Source: Jacaranda mimosifolia (lineage: Eukaryota; Streptophyta; Magnoliopsida; Lamiales; Bignoniaceae). Taken from it: a stretch of DNA of 64,000 bases. The stretch lies in the NCBI GenBank assembly GCA_018894105.1, contig CM032122.1, positions 20,495,674 to 20,559,673 on the forward strand, read 5' to 3'. The notes beneath the pieces were generated by a model. That model saw nothing but the letters and a program-made list of their open reading frames with translations. It did no database searches and was not told the origin of the DNA. Shown piece after piece: positions 45,669 to 57,129 of this stretch (position 1 is the stretch's first letter; each line of letters opens with the position of its first letter). A program made the position numbers and the translations under genes.

Positions 45669-47883
45669 TGAAGCAACCCAAAAATTGTTGTTTCAAAACC
45701 AACTGGGAAGAACGAAGCTGGGGGTTTTCTCCAAACTACCACAATGATTAATATAAATAAATAACAATAATAGCTGAAGAAGACTAAACTGCAGAAGGCA
45801 AAAAGGGCTATAATCGGATAATCATAAAAATCACTGTTAGGACATTAACACGGGAAAATACAAATGGGTTTTTGGGAGTTGTGGTGAGTTCCTCAAGTCC
45901 CTCTGCGTTGGAGAGAGGAGGAGGAGGAGGAAGAAAGAGAACGACAGTCAGTCAGAAAATTGAAGGAGAATGAACAAGGCAAAGGGTAAAAAGATGAAGA
46001 TTAATTTGTGGAGCTGGTAAATATGGGGAATTGGGAGGTTAATTTTGGCCTTAAAAGTGAAATTTGGAGACTAATTGATGTTTTCTTAAAAGGAGTCCGA
46101 GAGAAGAAGAAGGGATTACAGAAAATTAAAAACTTTTTTTCCTTTTTTAATTTTTTGGTTGATTGGGGATGGGATGCCAAAGGTTTGAGGGTTTGTTAGG
46201 GACCGGACAGGGAGAGCCTTTTTGTTGGATTTGAATTTGATTTTCATTTCATTTATTAAAAGGTTGGTCTTGTACGACGACGTATTAAGGTTTACAATTT
46301 ATAGGTATATTTTTCTAACGAGACTGGACGGACAGTCTAATATGTACATCCCCTTGATTCAACTGAAAACAAATCATTCGCGTTAACATAATTTGCATGT
46401 ACTTGATTGAGTGAATCTCCTTAATTCGACCAAATTTAGGATTATAGACCCATTGGCCATTGCCTCCTCAGTCCTCACCATCACTGACACTGAATCCGCT
46501 CCCCTTTACACCAATCTCTTGAGGTAACTTGCATTATATCACAAAACAATTGACAACACAAGATTAGTAATAACTGATAATATACACAATCATACTCTTC
46601 ATGATTCTGTATTATAAATACCATTTGTTTGTTTTCATATGATTATACTTGTGAGGGACTATAATTTGAGAATAAAAATTTATTTTCACCAAAATCAAAT
46701 GATTATGTTGTTTCTGTTATTTTAAAATATATATATATCTAGATGTTACCCCAAAAAATAAAGAGTGGAAATATATTTGGATGAGTTGTTAAAAGTAATT
46801 GATATGACATGTTCTGCAGTACACCTGTAAATATTTTATTTAAGTAGTGAATTCACATTAAATTTTTATTGTAGTTAAAAAGTATGTTAAAATAGGTGGA
46901 TCGATATTACTTTGTGCAACAAAATTTTTCGATCATCATCATATTTAAATTTTGTAACAAGTTTTTAATTGTGAATGAATTTTGCGATCATGTCTTACTC
47001 TTCTCGATAAATTGCTATTGCTGCTACCCATAATTTTGTACATATTAAACTTTTAGATTAAATTTGGCGATACTTTAGGAAGAACTTAGAGAGAATAGTC
47101 TTTTACGAAGAGTAACTTTTAGCAAAAATGATTACACACTATCAAATTCTATAGAGGATGGACCTCAATAATAACTTCTAATACAAAGAAAAGCCTTATA
47201 CTGGCAAGAAATGTATTCCTACCTAAATATAGATTAGAATACATTCAGTTATAGATGACAATTAGATTATGATCGACCTATTTAATCTATATCTTGCCTA
47301 CTCACATCTAATTCAATCTTCTCGATTCTCATTCTTGTAAAATTTTTAATCTCACATATTTTGTTCATACAAGAAATAAAGTGTGCAATCAAGCGAGAAA
47401 GAAATTTATGAGAAGAGTTACATTAAGTCATTAACCAACTAATACAATAGTACAACTCAAAACTTGCTATAAATTCTAAATTATGTTGTTTCATTAGATC
47501 AAACATCTATGTTCCCTCGATGATAAGTAGAATATGATTGACCTTCTCCATTATGCATTTATTTCATGATTATGTTGAAGCTTTTTTAACTTGTTCGGCT
47601 AGCCCGTGAACCATAAATTAAAATTTTCCTTGGTATATCATGCCAATTAATTTGGTCTTGAAAACTTTTGATCGTATTTGGATATGAATTATGTGTTTTG
47701 GGAGTAGGGTTGGGGAATGTGAAATTTATATTGGGGAATATGATGTATGTTTGTTTATATTTTGAAATGAGACAAATTAGCAGTTAAATCAATATTTTTT
47801 TATTTGATTTTTATGGTGTAATTGAATTTTAGTAATATTTTTTATTATAATAATAGTAATAAAATATTGTGATATGTAAATGT
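45669..47883. other. 5' flank of the DDR4-like gene and intergenic DNA
   Basis: The part next to the gene (45669 to about 46200) is purine/pyrimidine-rich, including a GGAGGAGGAGGAGGA run near 45915, and probably includes the 5' untranslated region and promoter. No TATA box was convincing. 46200-47883 is AT-rich without recognisable features. Confidence 0.5.
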
Positions 47884-47982
47884 AAGAAAGATTTAATGAA
47901 AAATCTTGATGTTGATATGGATAATAAGTCAAGCTTGTCAATGGCAACCTCTTCAAAGGGAGAAAATCAATATAATTGTCTT
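47884..47982 (+). repeat. Inverted 99 bp copy, left arm
   Basis: The plus-strand sequence beginning AAGAAAGATTTAATGAAAAA and ending ATATAATTGTCTT is the same as the minus strand of 51382-51480, with about three differences. It forms the left limit of the pararetroviral block. Confidence 0.9.
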
Positions 47983-48239
47983 TTTTTTGTAATATTATGA
48001 CGCTTAATTTGTTGATTTAATTTAATTTCATTACACAAAGATAAACCTTCTTGTATGCATATACCTATAAGTTTTCCATAACTATCATAGTCAATCTGAG
48101 TACCTCCTTTTCCAAGATTTTTTCTTCCTCTTTCAACAAATAAAGAAGGTAGCCCATCTATAAATTTAGACTTCCAATGAGGACTATTAGATTCAGGGAG
48201 TTCCATGACTCTTGATAAAAATGTATCTTTATACCACCT

Positions 48240-49467
48240 AAATGAGGTGAGAGTAGGACATTTTTAAACCATTAAGCAAAGTTCTGATATTTTCACTATT
48301 ATCATACCATCTTCCAGTAAAATGTTCTATAATATTAACAACAAGAATATAAACAACATTTTCAACATTATGTGCTGATTGATTTTTAATCGAATTTAAA
48401 ATTTTAGATCTATTAGAAGCAATAAAATAATTATCCCGTCAGCCTTTTAATTGGCCAATAAAACCTGCAACAATCATATTAGCAACAGTTTTATCACTAT
48501 TACCATTATTTTTTGAAATTGTGCTATACATAAGCATTATATGAACAAGATTATAAATTTGTCTTTCAGTATAACCATCAAGATTCCATTCATAAATATT
48601 TTTTCCACTATAACTATTATTTATAATAAATTCTTGTTCTTCGTGAAGGACATATTGAGGAGTAGGTCTAGGATAATAATACATCCTTATAGTAGGTTTA
48701 TCAGCATCCTTTTCAATTTTATTAATTTCCTTTTGAACATATCTTTTATAATTATCAGTATTATTGATGCCTTCTTCAAATTCTTTATTAAGAGTATTGA
48801 TTTTCATTCCTTTAAATTTATTATCAGGTAATTTTTCTAATTCATTAATAGATTTTAATATGAAGTTGTGAATTTCATGAAGGGGTTGTATACGTGGGGC
48901 AACTATCACTTCTTGAGGTTGACCTTGATTAAGTCTAGCAGTACTTATTAAAATTTTGACTTGATTTACTAAATAATATAATCATTCAACTTTATTATGA
49001 AGAGATGAAATTTGTTCTCCTAACACATTAAGATACATATTAGCATAGTTTTGCTGTTTAATTAAATTATTAATTTGGGCAATAGTTACTTGAAGAGTTT
49101 CATTCTCAAAGAGTTTCTGAAATGCAAAGAAGTATAACATTTTATCATTAATGTCAATTTGAAAAGGTTGTTGAGGTGGGTAGATAGCTTTTAAAACTTG
49201 TCCACCACTCAATTTATAATTTCTTTCCATAAGAGAAATATAATTTTCAACATAATTAGTTATAAACCATGGGACAAAAGGAATAATTTTGTTTTCTTTC
49301 AAGGCAAAAGAATAAAATTCATCTTGGAATTTTTTCTTGTCTTCTGGTGTGAAATTTTCAAAAAACCATTTTTTAAATGGTTCCCATCTAAGTAAATCAA
49401 ATTCTTTCCTGATAAGTTGCCTGTCAGGAGATATAGGCTTAAAATCAATTTTTTGTGCAAAATCCAT
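48240..49467 (-). pseudogene. Coat-protein-like part of the pararetroviral polyprotein
   Basis: Frame 49467-48982 begins MDFAQKIDFKPISPDRQL. After a stop near 48985 the region continues in 48909-48439 with KNIYEWNLDGYTERQIYNL and ends VAGFIGQLKG followed by a stop. The (GF)xGQLKG ending, usually followed by WWDNY, is known from coat/capsid regions of plant caulimovirid-like polyproteins. No CCHC zinc knuckle was found downstream, where the sequence decays after about 48240. The exact domain label is an inference. Confidence 0.55.
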
Positions 49468-49963
49468 TAAATAGAAAAATTCATTTCATACTCGGTTATT
49501 TCCAATTCTTGAGTATTATATATTCCTTTAACAATATGATCTTTTGGAATTCTTAATTCATTCACTTTATTTTGTTGAATTTCATATTCATTTGAAGAAA
49601 TTTCTCTAATTTGAGAAATAGAGGCCCTAGAAGGGAAATCAACATCATCAAAAGGTGAAATATGAGCATATAAAGATGTATTTGAATGAGATCTAGGAAT
49701 TTTAGATTTGGAAGAAGATCCTATTAGTCTTCTATTCTCCTCAAATTGTATTTGAATAGTACAGTAAGGGGTTTGTATTATATTTGTAACATTTAGATTT
49801 ACTATAGGCTGTGGAGGAACAACTCTTTCTATTATCCAATTTTTTGGAAAGATTATTTCATTCCAGTTTATGGCTCTTCTTGTAGTAATATTAGATTTAC
49901 TAAAATTAGTTTCTATTAAAATTGTTTCATTATTAGGTTTATTAACCCTTTTACATTGTGGAT

Positions 49964-50539
49964 TTAGTGTGTGAATTGGTTTAAAATAAATTCATAATAG
50001 ATACATATAACTTCTATATGAGGAATGTAAGTATAGCCATAAGTCTCAACATCTAAAGTAAGAGCATCAAGTATATTAGCATCAGTCAAATATAACTGTA
50101 AATTAGGATAAACATCAAAATAAACAGGGCCATGAGCTAAACTGGATTGTATAATACCCATCAAAGATCTTTATTAATTAAGATTACGAGCATCTCTTAA
50201 TGCAACTATAAAACTTTCAGGCAAATTTTCTAAAGTTAAAGGTTTAAATGCAATTTGCACAAGACCAATATGAATAAATCTATAATTTTCTTTATAATAG
50301 TTTATATCAGATCTACTTAATAATTTTATGGTTTTTTCATCACCATCTAATATAATATATTCCTCAGTAGTTTTTACTACCCGCTTTAAGCCAAGTTTTT
50401 CAAAAGTACCTAATTGGTATATAACCTTAGGTTCAACTCTAGGAATTGTCCATCTATTAAGCAAATTAATATTATGAGGAATATCATATTCTTCACTAAT
50501 ATTATTTTTAACAGGATCTTTTCTCCTTATTATATTCAT
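49964..50539 (-). pseudogene. Viral movement protein region (30K/PF01107-like)
   Basis: Starts MNIIRRKDPVKNN at 50539. Typical 30K-family pieces are YRFIHIGLVQIAFKPLT and LRDARN, then, after a stop and a frame change near 50170, GIIQSSLAHGPVYFDVYP and LDALTLDVETYGYTY. These proteins move viral nucleoprotein through plasmodesmata. The frame is broken at about 50170 and again near 49985, so it is not functional. Residues continue in other frames toward 49500. Confidence 0.75.
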
Positions 50540-50590
50540 AAGATAAATCTGTGTTGGACTTCCATAAAACTATACACTTTTCAAGCACCA

Positions 50591-50604
50591 TGGCTCCAAT
50601 ACCA
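50591..50604 (-). other. tRNA-iMet-like primer binding site
   Basis: On the minus strand TGGTATTGGAGCCA, against the canonical TGGTATCAGAGCC. The two differences (C to T, A to G) follow the transitions expected from decay. It lies 52 bp before the first codon of the movement-protein frame. Confidence 0.65.
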
Positions 50605-51125
50605 TTTGGATAGAGGATCGGGAAGTGTCTGAAATTCAAGGAGTAAAGGCAAGAATCAGCCATTTAGGCGGTGTTTTACTCAAGATCTCAAACTGTCAAG
50701 CTTAATCATGAATTTAGTTAAGCCACAACAGAGCCCTAAATGCCTTCCACGGCAACAATAGACAAAACGAAGGCACAAACCAAAATTCATAATTAAACTG
50801 CCCATCTAGATCTTAAAACCTGAAACCCTCATATCTTTTCAAACATTTTTAGACACTTATCCTTATAATATGAGAATCATTATGCCTAATCAGTGTAAAG
50901 AATTATGTAGCCTAACATAGAATTAAATTAGCCTGTCATATAAGCTAATTTACAAATAAGAAAAATAGAAATATTAATACAATACAGAAAATTTAAGAAT
51001 AGCTGGAAAACTTTGAAGACTTCCAAGCTTTAATTATATGAAAATTACAGAGATGAAAAATTTGCGGAGAATATTTTTAAGGAAGGATAAGGAGGGTTCT
51101 GCTCAACACTAATGAAGAGGCCCTC

Positions 51126-51133
51126 TATTTATA
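51126..51133 (-). promoter_or_regulatory. TATA box of the pararetroviral pregenomic RNA promoter
   Basis: On the minus strand TCTATAAATAGAGGGCC, a context strikingly like promoters of caulimovirid pregenomic RNA. Transcription would begin near 51100, giving a leader of about 500 nt to the PBS. Confidence 0.65.
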
Positions 51134-51381
51134 GACTTTTGGGCCGGATGCTACAAAAAGAATAAAGAATATTTTTGCAAAATTTTTGCATCTGAACAGT
51201 ACTATTACAAAAGTAACTTTATAAAAGTCTACAGTAAATTGTAGCTAGCAGGTCATTCCTGTCGGCTGGTAAATTCTTTAGATTTCTTTTTGATATTATA
51301 TTTAAGAGTTTCTTTCAAATTCTCAAAAATATCTTCTACTAAAGGTTCTTCATTCTCATAAGGATCTTGAGACTCTCCAGC

Positions 51382-51480
51382 AAGACAATTATATTGATTT
51401 TCTCCCTTTGAAGAGGTTGCCATTGACGAACTTGACTTATTATCCATCTCAACATCAAGATTTTTCATTAAATCTTTCTT
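51382..51480 (-). repeat. Inverted 99 bp copy, right arm (source)
   Basis: Part of the upstream ORF (KKDLMKNLDVEMDNK region). The matching copy lies 3.4 kb away in the opposite orientation at 47884-47982, roughly 97% identical by eye. Confidence 0.9.
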
Positions 51481-52391
51481 CATTTCTTCAATATATGATT
51501 CTACCATTTCTTCTTTGAAGATTAATCCTTTCTTCATCTACATTTTTTCTTATAATATGCTAAAAAGGACTTGGAGATTCCTTTTGCTTTGCCTTTATCA
51601 GTTCTTGATATTCTGTAATTTTTTCTTGGATTTGATCCAATGTTTCCTGTCCATAATAAACTCCTATATCTTTTTCTTTCAGAAGCATTTTGTTCCAAAA
51701 TTTTGTAAAGAAGATTCTTCTCAAATAAGGGATATTTTGTTGAATATGATCAACTTCAGGAGTCCATTTCCAAATCCATGGAATAGAGAATTCAATGAAG
51801 AAATACATAGGGGCCATTCCCTCAATCCATTTATTTTGATGTTCTAAATTGATAAGCTTTGGTGAATAGTTCACCCATTCTGTATAGTAACCTTTAAAGG
51901 TTCTGGAAGAATTTTTATTGATGGACCATAATTAATCCACCATTCATGAAACCAATTTGGTAGCTCTCGTTTATAAACTTCTGAGCAAACCTTAATAAAC
52001 CAAGAATGTTTTCTTTTTGAATTTTCATATAATAAGGCTTTATTAAATGCCTCAATTTAATCTCAACAATTGAATTTAATTGGAGTTTTTAACTCCTGAT
52101 GAAAATATTCTTTTTTACGAAGGGTACTATTTCTCCATTCTTCAAAAGATATAATCTTTTTTATTATAATTTTACTAAAATTATTAATAGATCGACTATT
52201 AGTCGGATAGAAATGATTTATTTCACAGGATCCTGTATTTATGAGTATATTCTCATAATGCATTTTTTGTTTATATGATCCTGCAGCATATGATGTTGTA
52301 TTAAGGTACATTGGCATTAAGGTCCATGGCTCATTCTGCCATTGTAAACCTTTGTTTTCCAAAAGTAGGATTACTTCTTTGGATAAGCTTT

Positions 52392-52431
52392 TCTCATAAT
52401 GGGAAAAATCATCTCATAATGGGAAAAATCA
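52392..52431. repeat. 20 bp perfect tandem duplication
   Basis: TCTCATAATGGGAAAAATCA occurs twice without a gap inside the upstream pararetroviral ORF. Confidence 0.95.
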
Positions 52432-52460
52432 TCATTTTCTTCTTCATTAACAATATTAGC

Positions 52461-52496
52461 ATATGATATTATATATTATATATTATAATATATATA
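52461..52496. repeat. (TA)-rich tract at the pararetrovirus boundary
   Basis: ATATGATATTATATATTATA followed by TATTATAATATATATAG. Pararetroviral coding homology ends just before it. Confidence 0.75.
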
Positions 52497-52613
52497 GTAG
52501 GGGACAACTATGGGACATCCATGTCAGACAGCCTCATGGAATGAAATTTGTTGGGGGTTTTTAGTCAATTGCCACCCTTTTTCTAAGGGTATTCTGTCGT
52601 TCCAAATTGCATA

Positions 52614-52670
52614 CATGTTTGGTTGCATTCTGGGGAAATGATTTTGTTTTCCTGGAATGTAACCAAACAT
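52614..52670. repeat. Short hairpin (57 bp inverted repeat)
   Basis: ATGTTTGGTTGCATTC (52615-52630) is inverted as GGAATGTAACCAAACAT (52654-52670) with one mismatch; the loop is about 23 bp. It resembles a very short MITE or MITE relic with TGTTTGG ends. Confidence 0.7.
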
Positions 52671-52679
52671 AGCCTTTAT

Positions 52680-53452
52680 AATTATATTCCGATAAAGTCA
52701 AGCAATCCTAGCCATTGAATATATGCCAAGTAGTCTCCATTGAACTTATACTTCTTGACATGATCTAAAATCCCAAATGGTACTAAAAGAAAGTAACCTT
52801 GTCTCCTTAAACCACAATAACACATTCCATCAAATAATAAACTCTCTCCTTTTATGTGTACAAATTGTACCAATTGTAAATATATTTCATTTTTACAAGC
52901 CATCCCCCCTCCCACATAGGCTAATCAATAGGTTAGGTATTATATTATCCAGACCTAAAAAATCATATCAATACCCGTACTTATTAAAGATAATATAATG
53001 GGTATGAGTAAGATGTATATCCAAAAATTACCCATGTAACCATAGTAAAAAATTACCCATTACTTTATAATTAAACTCAGCCTATTATCCTAAAAGTTAT
53101 CTATACCGAGATTAAATCTATACTAATACAACTTTTTTATATATAAAAATTATAAATATATAAATGAATATTAAAAGCTAAGCAGATTTCTTCATTAAAA
53201 ATTAAACTAAATTATTAAAAATTAACGAAGTTAGTATAGTGAAATATATAGCAACAGTTCTTTTTTTTTTTTTTTTTATAATTGGAATGACAACAGCAAC
53301 ATCTAAACAGTTTATTAGTGGAATAAATATTGTTGATAAAATTAATTGTATTAATGAATAAACTTTGTTAATAAAAATTATATTAATGATTGAAAAATTA
53401 AAATAAAAATTAAATATATATATTTGTATTGTATGTCCAGTAATATTGAGAA
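52680..53452. other. AT-rich intergenic DNA
   Basis: No coding frame or repeat of note apart from a T-tract at about 53261-53277. Confidence 0.5.
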
Positions 53453-53457
53453 AATTA

Positions 53458-54635
53458 TGTTATAATTGGCATCAAATCAATTGATATTTGTGACTAATTA
53501 CATGTTTAAGAAATTGTTTAACTTTATGGATTGATGCCAATTTGGTGGGAATCCATAGTTGTTGTGGAAATGAGAAGAGGGAAATAAAGTGCAAAAGGTT
53601 ATGAATATGGGGGAATCCCACATTAGATTTAAGACAAATTGTGGGGAAATAAGTGGGGGCATAAAATGCTCTTTTGTCTTATACAAAACCACTTATCCCA
53701 CATTGAAAGTTTTTCCAATGTGATTGCACCTTATATGTGGTTCAAGTATTGGTGTTTGGTAAAGTATCAATTAAGGGACTCATAAGGGTGTGCCCACACA
53801 TGCACGCCCCCCCCGCCCTTCCTGATCTGGCTCCGGCCCCTAGCTCTGACTCGGGCGATGTGCGTTTGGGAGAATTGTCTCGTGTTAATCTTTTTGTTGT
53901 ATATTTCAATTTTATTTGGAATTTAAATTTTAAAATCAATTTTAAAATTCAGAGGTCAAATATGGTTTTAAGGTTGTTTCTGTAGTTATAGAAACTGCCA
54001 AAAATATTTCTGGAGTTATAGGTTCATTGCACCTGGTCTAGAATGAATTTGGACACATTTATGCACCAACTACAAAATGCATCTGGACCAGAATGAACAT
54101 GGATTACTTTCTGATTCTTCCCTCTTGCCTATATAAACCTACTGCTATAGGCAGAATGAACACAACACAACGTAACACAACATAACACATTGTCTTCTAT
54201 CCCTCTCATATCTGCCTTTACATTTTATTGTTGCTTGTCAAATTTCTAGAAACTGAGTGGTGGTCGAAGTGAAGCTTTTTAGAGTGTTAAAAAAAACTTA
54301 TGGACTGTTTTATCTTAGAGGAAGTTTCGCTACATCCTTTTGCACTGGTAGGGGTAATAATTTCTTCAAGACAAACCATTATCTGGTGATTTAGTCTAAG
54401 TTTGTTATAATACAGAACTTTCAAATTCAATCTTATATTCAAATTGGTTGTTTGCTTTTAGTTTATGTATGGTTTAAACTGAATTACAACTTAATTTTTG
54501 GAATGTATGTTCTATTGTATGCTGTTTTCTAAAATATTTATTATATTATTTTTTCAAACATTCTCCTGTAATTATAAACTGATTTGTCATTCTGCTATAA
54601 TATGTTGTTTATAATCTGCAATTATATTTCCAACA
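53458..54635 (+). repeat. 5' LTR of the 7 kb copia element
   Basis: TGTTATAATTGGCATC to ATATTTCCAACA. It contains TATATAAACC at about 54130, expected to be the TATA box, with GCAGAATGAACAC near the transcription start. A short CG-rich stretch (about 53800-53860) contrasts with the AT-rich rest. Confidence 0.95.
54130..54137 (+). promoter_or_regulatory. TATA box of the 7 kb copia LTR
   Basis: TATATAAA in the 5' LTR; the same motif recurs in the 3' LTR near 59922 (CCTATATAAACC). Confidence 0.7.
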
Positions 54636-54684
54636 ATCTTGAAGAAATTATTTAGTTTTTGTTTAAACTGTTATATTTCTGATA

Positions 54685-55665
54685 ATGGCATCTTCTGCGA
54701 GTGGTTTTGGTGCTGGTTCTTTGCTGTCCTCCAAAGTTGACCTATTTGGCTTGCCAGAAAAGTTTAGGGGCCAATTTTTCAAACATTGGCAACAACGAAT
54801 GAAAATATGGTTCATAATGAAAGGTCTTCTTTCATTGATTCAGGTGACAAGACCTGAACCAACTGATACTAATCCCAAAATAGCTTAAATAACTGAGTGA
54901 ACTAAGAAAGATTAGTTAGGTCGAGGGATCATTTTGTCGTCATCGTCAAATGTTCTCTTCAATGTGTACTACTCTAACTTGTACACTGCTAAGTTGCTAT
55001 AGGATGAGTTAGATTGGAAATATAATACTGAAAAGCAAGGGCTAGAGAAGTATTATGTTTCCAAGTTCATGAAGTATCAGATGGTTGAGGGAAAGTCTGT
55101 AATTGAACAGATGCATGAATTGATCAACCTTGAGCATGCTCTTGCTGATGAAGAGATGAAACTTCCTGAGAGGTTTCTGGTCATGCCCATAGTGGATAAA
55201 ATCCCCAAGTTTTGGGAAAATTTTGGAATGATACTCAAGCATCAGAAAGGGAAGCTGTCACAGGATGATCTTATGGTTGCCATAAGTATTGAGGAAGAAT
55301 ACTGGAATCAAACTCATAGAGCTCCAGTTGAGCACTAACCTAAGGCAAATATGGTAATTGAAGGAAAGGAAAAGTTCAATAAAATGAACCAAGTTAACTC
55401 GAATCCCAAAACCATAAATAAGGGTAAAGGTAAAGCTAAGAAACCAAAAGCAAACAAATTATGCTGGAATTGTAGGCAGGTAGGCCACTGGGCTAGGGAC
55501 TGTCCTTCTAAGAAAGCTAAAGCCAAACCCAATTCATCTGCCCCTGCAGTGGTCAACATGGTTTTTGGGAAGACTAGCAAAGCTAGAGCTCCATATACGA
55601 TCGTTGATAAGTACGCAACTTTAAACCTAAAGTCTGTACTATTTCTGAACCTTTTGACTGGTTAA
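54685..55665 (+). pseudogene. Copia gag (broken)
   Basis: ATG at 54685 gives MASSASGFGAGSLL, then LFGLPEKFRGQFFKHWQQRM and MKGLLSLIQV. A stop follows at 54886. The capsid part resumes at 55069-55338 with KSVIEQMHELINLEHALADE and LPERFLVMPIVDKIPK. In 55351-55665 a basic stretch precedes the zinc knuckle CWNCRQVGHWARDC (CX2CX4HX4C), which is complete. Confidence 0.85.
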
Positions 55666-56640
55666 TAGACACTGGGGCAAATGTGCATGTTTATGCTGAT
55701 AAATTGTTATTTGTATTTTATCGGCTAGTTAATGGAAAATTTGTAACAATGGAGAACTCTAGTACTGCTAAGGTGCTTGAGATAGGATGCGTTGACCTAA
55801 AGTTTCTTCTGGGGTGCATACTATCTTTGCTGAGTGCACCCCACATCCCAACTATATGGAGAAATATTATTAATAGTTCTGTAATAGTTAGGGAAGGCTA
55901 TGAGCTTACTTTTAAATTTAATAAAGTTGTAATTCAACATTTTGGTTTGTTTATTGGAAAGGCTATCTGCCTGATGGTTTGTTCAAATTAAGAGTCGAGT
56001 ATGTTGGTTCTGATTCAATCAATAAAAATGCGTATTTTGAATCCTTAGTGAATATTGTTGAACGTTATGATGTACGGCATAGTCTTTTAGGACATTTAAA
56101 TTTTGGTTTTATTAAATGCATGATGAACTTGAATTTAATACCAAACATGATATTGAATGTAGTCACAAATGCCAAATATGTGCTGAAGCTACATAAGTAA
56201 GAAAATCTTACCAATCGGTTGAAAGGAATTCTAAATTACTTAAGCTCGTGCACACATATATTTGTGAGTTCAATGGGATCTTAACAAAAGATCAGAAAAG
56301 ATACTTCATTACTTTTATAGATGATTATAGTAGATATTATTATGTTTTTCTGTTAAAACATAAGGATGAAGCACTTGAAAATTTTATTATTTTCAAAAAT
56401 AAAACCGAAAATCAAACTGGTAAGAAACTTAAAAGGTTAAGATTAGATAAATGTGGATAGTATGAGTCAAATCCTTTCGATGAATATTGCCAAAACTTCA
56501 GTATTATTCATGAAGAGACTCCTCTTTACTCTTCCTCATCTAATGGGGTAGCAGAACGGAAGAATAGAACCTTTAAAGACATGATCAACAGTCTACTTTT
56601 GAAGTTTAGACTGCCTAAATATATGTGGGATGAGGCTTTG
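55640..56640 (+). pseudogene. Copia protease and integrase (broken)
   Basis: The protease active site WLIDTGANVHVYADK (about 55660-55705) is readable across a stop. The GAG_pre-integrase region follows (about 55970-56200) with HSLLGHLNFGFIK. The integrase core has the first Asp in ITFIDDYSRYYY (about 56310), the second in LRLDKCG followed by a stop (about 56440-56460), and the Glu in NGVAERKNRT (about 56545). The sequence is interrupted by several stops. Confidence 0.85.
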
Positions 56641-57129
56641 AATACGACTTGCCATATTTGAACAGAGTCCCTCTAAATCATAAAGAATGCACTCTATTTG
56701 AACCTAGCTTAAAATGTTTTCGAGTGTAGAGCTGTCTTGCAAAGGTTTTAGTTCTTGAATACAAGAGGAAAAAGCTTGGTCCTAAAACTGTTGATGCGGT
56801 CTTCTTGGGCTATGTGGAAACAAGCTATGCATTGAGATTTTTGGTAACTAAGTCCGAAATCCCTGGCATAGAGGTTAACACAATAGTGGAATTTCGTGAT
56901 GCAACGTTCTTTGAGAAACTGTTTCCCATGATAATGGGAATACCTTAAGATGTTTCTTTAGATTGAGCTCTTACATCGACCTCTATTCCTAAACATGTGG
57001 AAAAGATGTCAAATGTGGGGTTAATCCAAGTAGTTTTACTTTAGTATCCATTGGAGTTGAAGATCAAGATGAAATCAGATGGAGTAAGAGAGCTAAGGTC
57101 GTCAAGGATTTTGGAAGTGATTTTATCAC

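Larger units (their letters stand above)
51253..52455 (-). pseudogene. Caulimovirid ORF upstream of the promoter (broken)
   Basis: Frames 52362-52063, 51874-51560 and 51537-51253 are successive pieces of one former ORF separated by shifts and stops. Its C-terminal end (MKKDLMKNLDVEMDNKSSSS) stops about 115 bp before the TATA box. The residues are Trp-, Lys- and Glu-rich with no domain that I recognise; second ORFs of unknown role occur in some florendoviruses. A 20 bp tandem duplication at 52392-52431 adds a further frame break. Confidence 0.5.
47884..52460 (-). mobile_element. Endogenous caulimovirid (pararetrovirus) fragment, rearranged
   Basis: Minus strand, in order of transcription: an upstream ORF (52455 to 51253), a TATA box (51126-51133), a leader of about 500 nt, a tRNA-iMet-like PBS (50591-50604), a movement-protein region (50539 to about 49970) and a coat-protein-like region (about 49467-48240). 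Promoter directly after one ORF, then long leader, PBS and a movement protein at the start of the polyprotein fit a circular caulimovirid genome that was opened. A florendovirus- or petuvirus-like genus is inferred. Protease, RT and RNase H are missing, many stops are present, and it is flanked by no LTRs. This is an old genomic copy and not a functional virus. Confidence 0.75.

Noticed and set aside
45055..45747. 230-codon plus-strand frame
   Set aside because: Antisense of DDR4-like exon 1; the minus strand has the DDT domain and correct splicing.
47884..52460. Ty3/gypsy element with LTRs
   Set aside because: No direct LTR pair flanks the block; the only terminal repeat is inverted, and a movement-protein region plus long leader fit a caulimovirid.
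53737..53985. Overlapping frames in the 5' LTR of the copia element, also seen at 59592-59777
   Set aside because: They arise in a repeated LTR, not in a coding region, on both strands.
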